A program made the translations under genes and the position numbers. Of a stretch of DNA of 10,923 nt, positions 8,015 through 10,923 are shown piece by piece. The notes under the pieces are model-generated. The model was not told the DNA's origin. It saw only the letters and a list, made by a program, of their open reading frames with translations, and searched no databases. Origin of the DNA: JAAZVM01 sp041694155 (GTDB lineage: Bacteria; Patescibacteriota; Gracilibacteria; BD1-5; UBA6164). The stretch covers positions 1-10,923 of the forward strand of contig JASMTS010000001.1 in assembly GCA_041694155.1 (NCBI GenBank). The letters run 5' to 3'. The stretch's first letter is position 1. Every line of letters begins with the position of its first letter.

Positions 8015-8045
8015 ATTTTTAGTTTATAAATTTAACTTTTCTTTC

Positions 8046-8555
8046 ATGGATTTAAACATGGTTATTAAAGAAAAAAAGGAGAAAAATATAGAGCTTAAAA
8101 ACAGATTTTGATTAATCAAAAAACATAAAGCATTAGGTTTGATAAAGATAACAAACAAAGCAATTATTAAGGATTTGAGAGATTGACTTTTGGTTTTACC
8201 TTCTTCATTTATTATTGATGTAGAATGAGTAGATTCAGAAAAACTTTGAAACAATATAGTTGCTACATCAAAAATTGAAAAATCAGATTTTGTAGGTTTT
8301 GATTTTATAATATGTGATGAAAATATTGAAAATATAAATCATTATTTAGAAAAATGAGTAACTCCTATTATTTCTAATAATAGTCATATAAGTCCTATTT
8401 TGAAAGAGTTTGATCCTATCAAAAATGAAGGTAATTCATATTTGTTTTCTATATCTGATAAATGGTGTATTTACTATTCACTTGTAAGATATTTAGAAAA
8501 CTATAAATTTCCATTTGATAATAAAAACTTGGTAAAAAATGTTTTAGCTATATAG
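8046..8555 (+). CDS. Conserved-looking protein of unknown function
   Basis: I do not recognise this 169-residue protein (TGA as Gly). It has a strongly basic N-terminus with many Lys (residues 7-45), then LLVLPSSFIIDVEGVD. A stretch of alternating strands and helices follows: DFVGFDFIICDENIENINHY, then GVTPIISNNSHISPILKEFD. The tail is KWCIYYSLVRYLENYKFPFD. The FDFIICD and GVTPIIS pieces recall the phosphate-acceptor strand and the loop of response-regulator receiver folds, but this is a weak shape argument. There is no signal peptide or membrane segment. Start choice is open: ATG 8046 or ATG 8058 in frame, and an upstream in-frame ATG at 7995 would add 17 hydrophobic residues. Codon use and the TGA glycines match the neighbours, so it is a real native gene. 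A terminator follows its TAG stop. Confidence 0.82.
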
Positions 8556-8561
8556 CTTTAT

Positions 8562-8606
8562 AAAAAAATAAACATATTATTATTATATGTTTATTTTTTT
8601 ATTTTG
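8562..8606 (+). terminator. Terminator of the orphan gene
   Basis: A 15-base arm at 8562-8576 (AAAAAAATAAACATA) pairs perfectly with 8586-8600 around the loop TTATTATTA, ending in a T run. It begins seven bases after the TAG stop. Confidence 0.82.
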
Positions 8607-8609
8607 CAT

Positions 8610-8615
8610 TATAAT
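8610..8615 (+). promoter_or_regulatory. Consensus -10 box before the GNAT gene
   Basis: A perfect TATAAT lies just after the terminator T run. No good -35 box is visible, since its place falls in the hairpin arm. The expected start is near 8622, at an ATG (8623) that opens only a five-codon frame ending in TAG. The GNAT start at 8666 would then have a leader of about 43 bases. Confidence 0.4.
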
Positions 8616-8665
8616 TTTTATTATGATAAAATTTTATTAGATTATTAATAAGTAATTATTTATTT

Positions 8666-9295
8666 ATGGGATTAGGTAATAATAGATCATTAGATATGAC
8701 AGAATGGTCTTCAGAAGAATGGGAGAATTTTTTGGAAAAAGAGTGATTATGAGACTTAGATAAACAAATAGGTATTACATCAACAAGTTATTCAAAAAAA
8801 ATTGATTCTATATTGTCACTTGATAATTTATTTGAGTATTTAGAGTCAGTAGAAAATGAAAAAAATGTGAGAATAAATATAGATGATACTGAAAAATCTA
8901 TAACTATATTAGATAGAGAAAATGATAATATTATATGAGAAATAAAGCCTTGAAATTATACTTATAATAATATTTCAAACAATAATCATATGTTTCAAGT
9001 TGTTAATGAACCATATAAAAGAAAATGATTTTGAAAGTTATTGTTACAGGTATATTCTAAGCTGGAAGAATTTTGATACAAATGATTTGAATTACCAAAA
9101 GAAGAATATACACATACACCAAGTATGTTAAACTTACTTACTAGTAATTGATATAATATAGTAGGTAGATATGTACAATGAGAGTATGAAGAATTGAGTG
9201 AAGAAGATATTTATAACCTTTATAATGATATAGATTTACAAAAATTTGAAGAAGATAATTTGGGGGTAACATACAAGTTGGAGATGATAAAATAA
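8666..9295 (+). CDS. GNAT-family N-acetyltransferase
   Basis: GNAT enzymes move an acetyl group from acetyl-CoA to an amine; the substrate here is unknown. The product is 209 residues with TGA as Gly. The GNAT signature is in the second half: a strand HMFQVVNEPY, then the acetyl-CoA pyrophosphate loop KRKGFGKLLL (118-127), in which both glycines are TGA codons. A helix LQVYSKLEEFGYKGFELP follows, and SMLNLLTSNGYNIVGRY matches the motif B region, where the family keeps N-x-x-G-[FY]. The first 90 residues are acidic (MTEWSSEEWENFLEKEG) and do not look like the usual first GNAT strands; they may be a separate small domain. A further 35 acidic residues follow the core. ATG 8666 has no Shine-Dalgarno sequence and follows ATTATTT. 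The TAA stop lies 78 bases before topA. Confidence 0.82.
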
Positions 9296-9339
9296 TTTTA
9301 TAAATATTATTTTCTTTTGACTTAAGTAAAAAATCTATT

Positions 9340-9372
9340 AAAAAGTTAAGCAGTATTTCTTAACTTTTTTTT
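9340..9372 (+). terminator. Terminator abutting the topA start
   Basis: AAAAGTTAAG (9341-9350) pairs with CTTAACTTTT (9359-9368) around an eight-base loop. The eight-T run ends at 9372, one base before the topA ATG. A TTGACT at 9317-9322 with a weak TAAAAA at 9339-9344 (16-base spacing) would start topA transcription near the loop, so only transcripts from upstream would form the hairpin. The promoter part is a weak match. Confidence 0.72.
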
Positions 9373-9373
9373 G

Positions 9374-10923
9374 ATGGCAAAAAAATTGGTTATTGTCGAA
9401 TCACCAGCAAAATGAAAAACTATAGAAAAGTTTTTGTGACCAGACTATAAGGTAGTTGCATCTATGTGACATATTAGAGACTTACCTTCTAAAAATTTGT
9501 GAATAGATATTGATAATTGATTTGATCCAGAATATCAAATCAGTAGTGATAAGAAAAAAACAGTTGATTCACTAAAAAAACTAGCAAAAGAAAGTGAAGA
9601 GGTTTGGATAGCTACCGATGAAGATCGTGAATGAGAAGCTATTTGATGGCATCTTTGTCATGCTCTTAATCTTGACCCAAAAACAACAAAAAGAATAGTT
9701 TTTCATGAAATAACAAAAAAAGCTATTACTGATGCTGTAAAAAATGCTAGAACTATAGATTTAAAATTAGTAGATGCACAACAGGCTAGAAGAATATTAG
9801 ATAGACTTGTATGATATAAAATAAGTCCTGTTTTATGGCAAAAAATTAGAAAATGATTATCTGCTGGTAGGGTACAATCTGTAGCTGTAAAGTTGATAGT
9901 AGAAAAAGAAAGAGAAATTCAAAATTTCAAACCGCAAGAATCTTGGAAAATAAGTGTTGAATTAGAATATGATAATTCAAAATTTAAAGCTACACTTAAT
10001 AAAGTTGATAACAAAGCTAAAAAAATCAAATCAAAAGAAGAGGCTCAAAAACTTTTGTCTACTCTATATGATGATATATCAGGTATAAAAGAGTATAAAA
10101 CAAAAAAGGATACTATATGATTACAAATAAACAAATCTATAGACTTTAAACTTATTGATAGTGTAAAAAAAGATAGCAAAAGAACTCCATGAGCACCTTT
10201 TACTACTTCTACTCTTCAACAAGAAGCATCAAGGAAATTTGGTTTTTGAGTTAAGCAAACAATGATGATTGCTCAAAAACTATATGAATGAATGGATTTG
10301 GGTAATAATGAAAGACAATGACTTATTACTTATATGAGAACTGATAGTGTTAACCTATCAGACCAAGCAAAAAATCAAGCAAAAGATTTGATAGTAAAAA
10401 ACTATTGAGAAAAATATTTAAAAAACAGAAATTACAAAACAAAATCTAGTTGAGCACAGGAAGCCCATGAAGCTATTAGGCCTACTGACTTAACAAGAAC
10501 TCCACAAAGTCTTTCTAGTGTATTAGATCAAACTCAGTTAAAATTATATACTCTAATATGGAAAAGAACTATTGCTTCTCAAATGAGTGATGCTATAGTT
10601 GAAGTTACTACTTTTAACTTTAGTCCATTAAAAAATCAAAAACAGGAATGGATTACTAAATGAGAAGTTATAAAATTTGATTGATTTATGACTCTTTATA
10701 TTGAATCTAGTGATGATGAAAATGATGATAATGAATCAGATTCATGAGTTTTACCAAATATTGAGATATGACAAGAATTAAGAGGTAATTGACTTGATTT
10801 GATTCAATCTTTTTCTAGGCCACCAGCTAGATATACTGAAGCATCACTTGTTAAAAAACTTGAATCTGAATGAATAGGTAGACCATCTACTTATGCCCCT
10901 ACTATATCTACTATTATAGATAG
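9374..10923 (+). CDS. topA: DNA topoisomerase I, 3' end beyond window
   Basis: TopA relaxes negative supercoils by cutting one strand through a phosphotyrosine bond. The first 516 residues are present and the frame is open to the window edge. The TOPRIM domain begins with KLVIVESPAKGKTIEKFL (catalytic Glu9) and continues with MGHIRDLP and ATDEDREGEAIGWH (acidic residues Asp82, Asp84 and Glu86; TGA supplies the Gly of EGE). IVFHEITKKAI, LVDAQQARRILDRLVGY and SAGRVQSVAVKLI are all typical. The active-site Tyr is residue 320 in LITYMRTDS. EAIRPTD follows, then SFSRPPARYTEASLVKKLE and GIGRPSTYAPTISTI, which closes the core, so only the C-terminal zinc-finger or basic region is missing. An acidic insert (SSDDENDDNESDS) sits near residue 450. 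One CGT codon (9626-9628) for Arg85 is the only CGN arginine codon I found in the window. Confidence 0.97.

Noticed and set aside
7995..8045. An in-frame upstream ATG for the orphan gene
   Set aside because: The best promoter places transcription start after it, and the added residues read like AT-rich noise; it cannot be fully excluded.
8024..8254. A 76-codon open frame on the minus strand in front of dus
   Set aside because: It is antisense to the orphan gene and runs across its promoter leader; no motif and no TGA glycines at sensible sites.
8623..8640. A five-codon frame ATG...TAG between the -10 box and the GNAT gene
   Set aside because: Too short to judge; no codon pattern suggests a leader peptide.
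263..10923. Genes seemingly broken by many in-frame TGA stops, as if the region were full of pseudogenes
   Set aside because: Reading TGA as Gly restores full-length, motif-complete proteins in every case, and true ends are TAA or TAG.
263..10923. UGA read as Trp (code 4), as in mycoplasmas
   Set aside because: The TGA sites fall on invariant glycines such as the DnaB P-loop, and Trp positions use TGG.
1..10923. tRNA or rRNA genes, CRISPR arrays, insertion sequences, attachment sites or an origin
   Set aside because: No cloverleaf, regular spaced repeats, transposase or DnaA-box cluster was seen; all gaps are short and held by promoters and terminators.

Overview
The window is about 10.9 kb of very AT-rich bacterial chromosome that only makes sense if TGA is read as glycine. 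Every gene is interrupted by in-frame TGA codons, and these fall where the family demands Gly: the P-loop of DnaB, the acetyl-CoA loop of a GNAT protein, the GSR motif of DprA, RPETAQG of glycyl-tRNA synthetase, and the TOPRIM EGE of topoisomerase I. Trp is still TGG, and genes end only in TAA or TAG. This is genetic code 25, known from the Gracilibacteria (BD1-5) and Absconditabacteria (SR1) of the Candidate Phyla Radiation. Frames that stop at TGA are fragments of the real genes, so all coordinates here use TGA = Gly.

Layout, left to right. Positions 1-262 hold a promoter and a T-box riboswitch leader with antiterminator and terminator. It controls a single-chain glycyl-tRNA synthetase (263-1678, +). 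A shared terminator separates this gene from a convergent small membrane protein (1711-2253, -). A run of four plus-strand genes follows: a six-segment membrane protein (2363-3325), dprA (3392-4459), a membrane-anchored TPR protein (4530-5324) and replicative helicase dnaB (5443-6783). dnaB converges on a tRNA-dihydrouridine synthase (6797-7867, -) across one palindromic terminator. After a divergent promoter region come an orphan protein (8046-8555, +), a GNAT acetyltransferase (8666-9295, +) and topA (from 9374, cut by the window end).

Most genes are core housekeeping: translation (GlyRS, Dus), replication and topology (DnaB, TopA), and handling of incoming single-stranded DNA (DprA). The genes look like single units, because nearly every gap carries an intrinsic terminator. 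Several terminators lie so close to the next gene that hairpin and promoter or start codon overlap. No start codon has a clear Shine-Dalgarno sequence, and at least two genes (dprA and the TPR gene) look leaderless.

The most interesting element is the compact T-box in front of glycyl-tRNA synthetase. In this organism tRNA-Gly also decodes TGA, and the synthetase gene itself contains 18 TGA codons. The leader therefore senses the charging state of the tRNA family on which the altered code depends. Its stem I is short and unusual, and the specifier codon could be GGA or even UGA.

No tRNA or rRNA gene, CRISPR array, insertion sequence or phage gene was seen.
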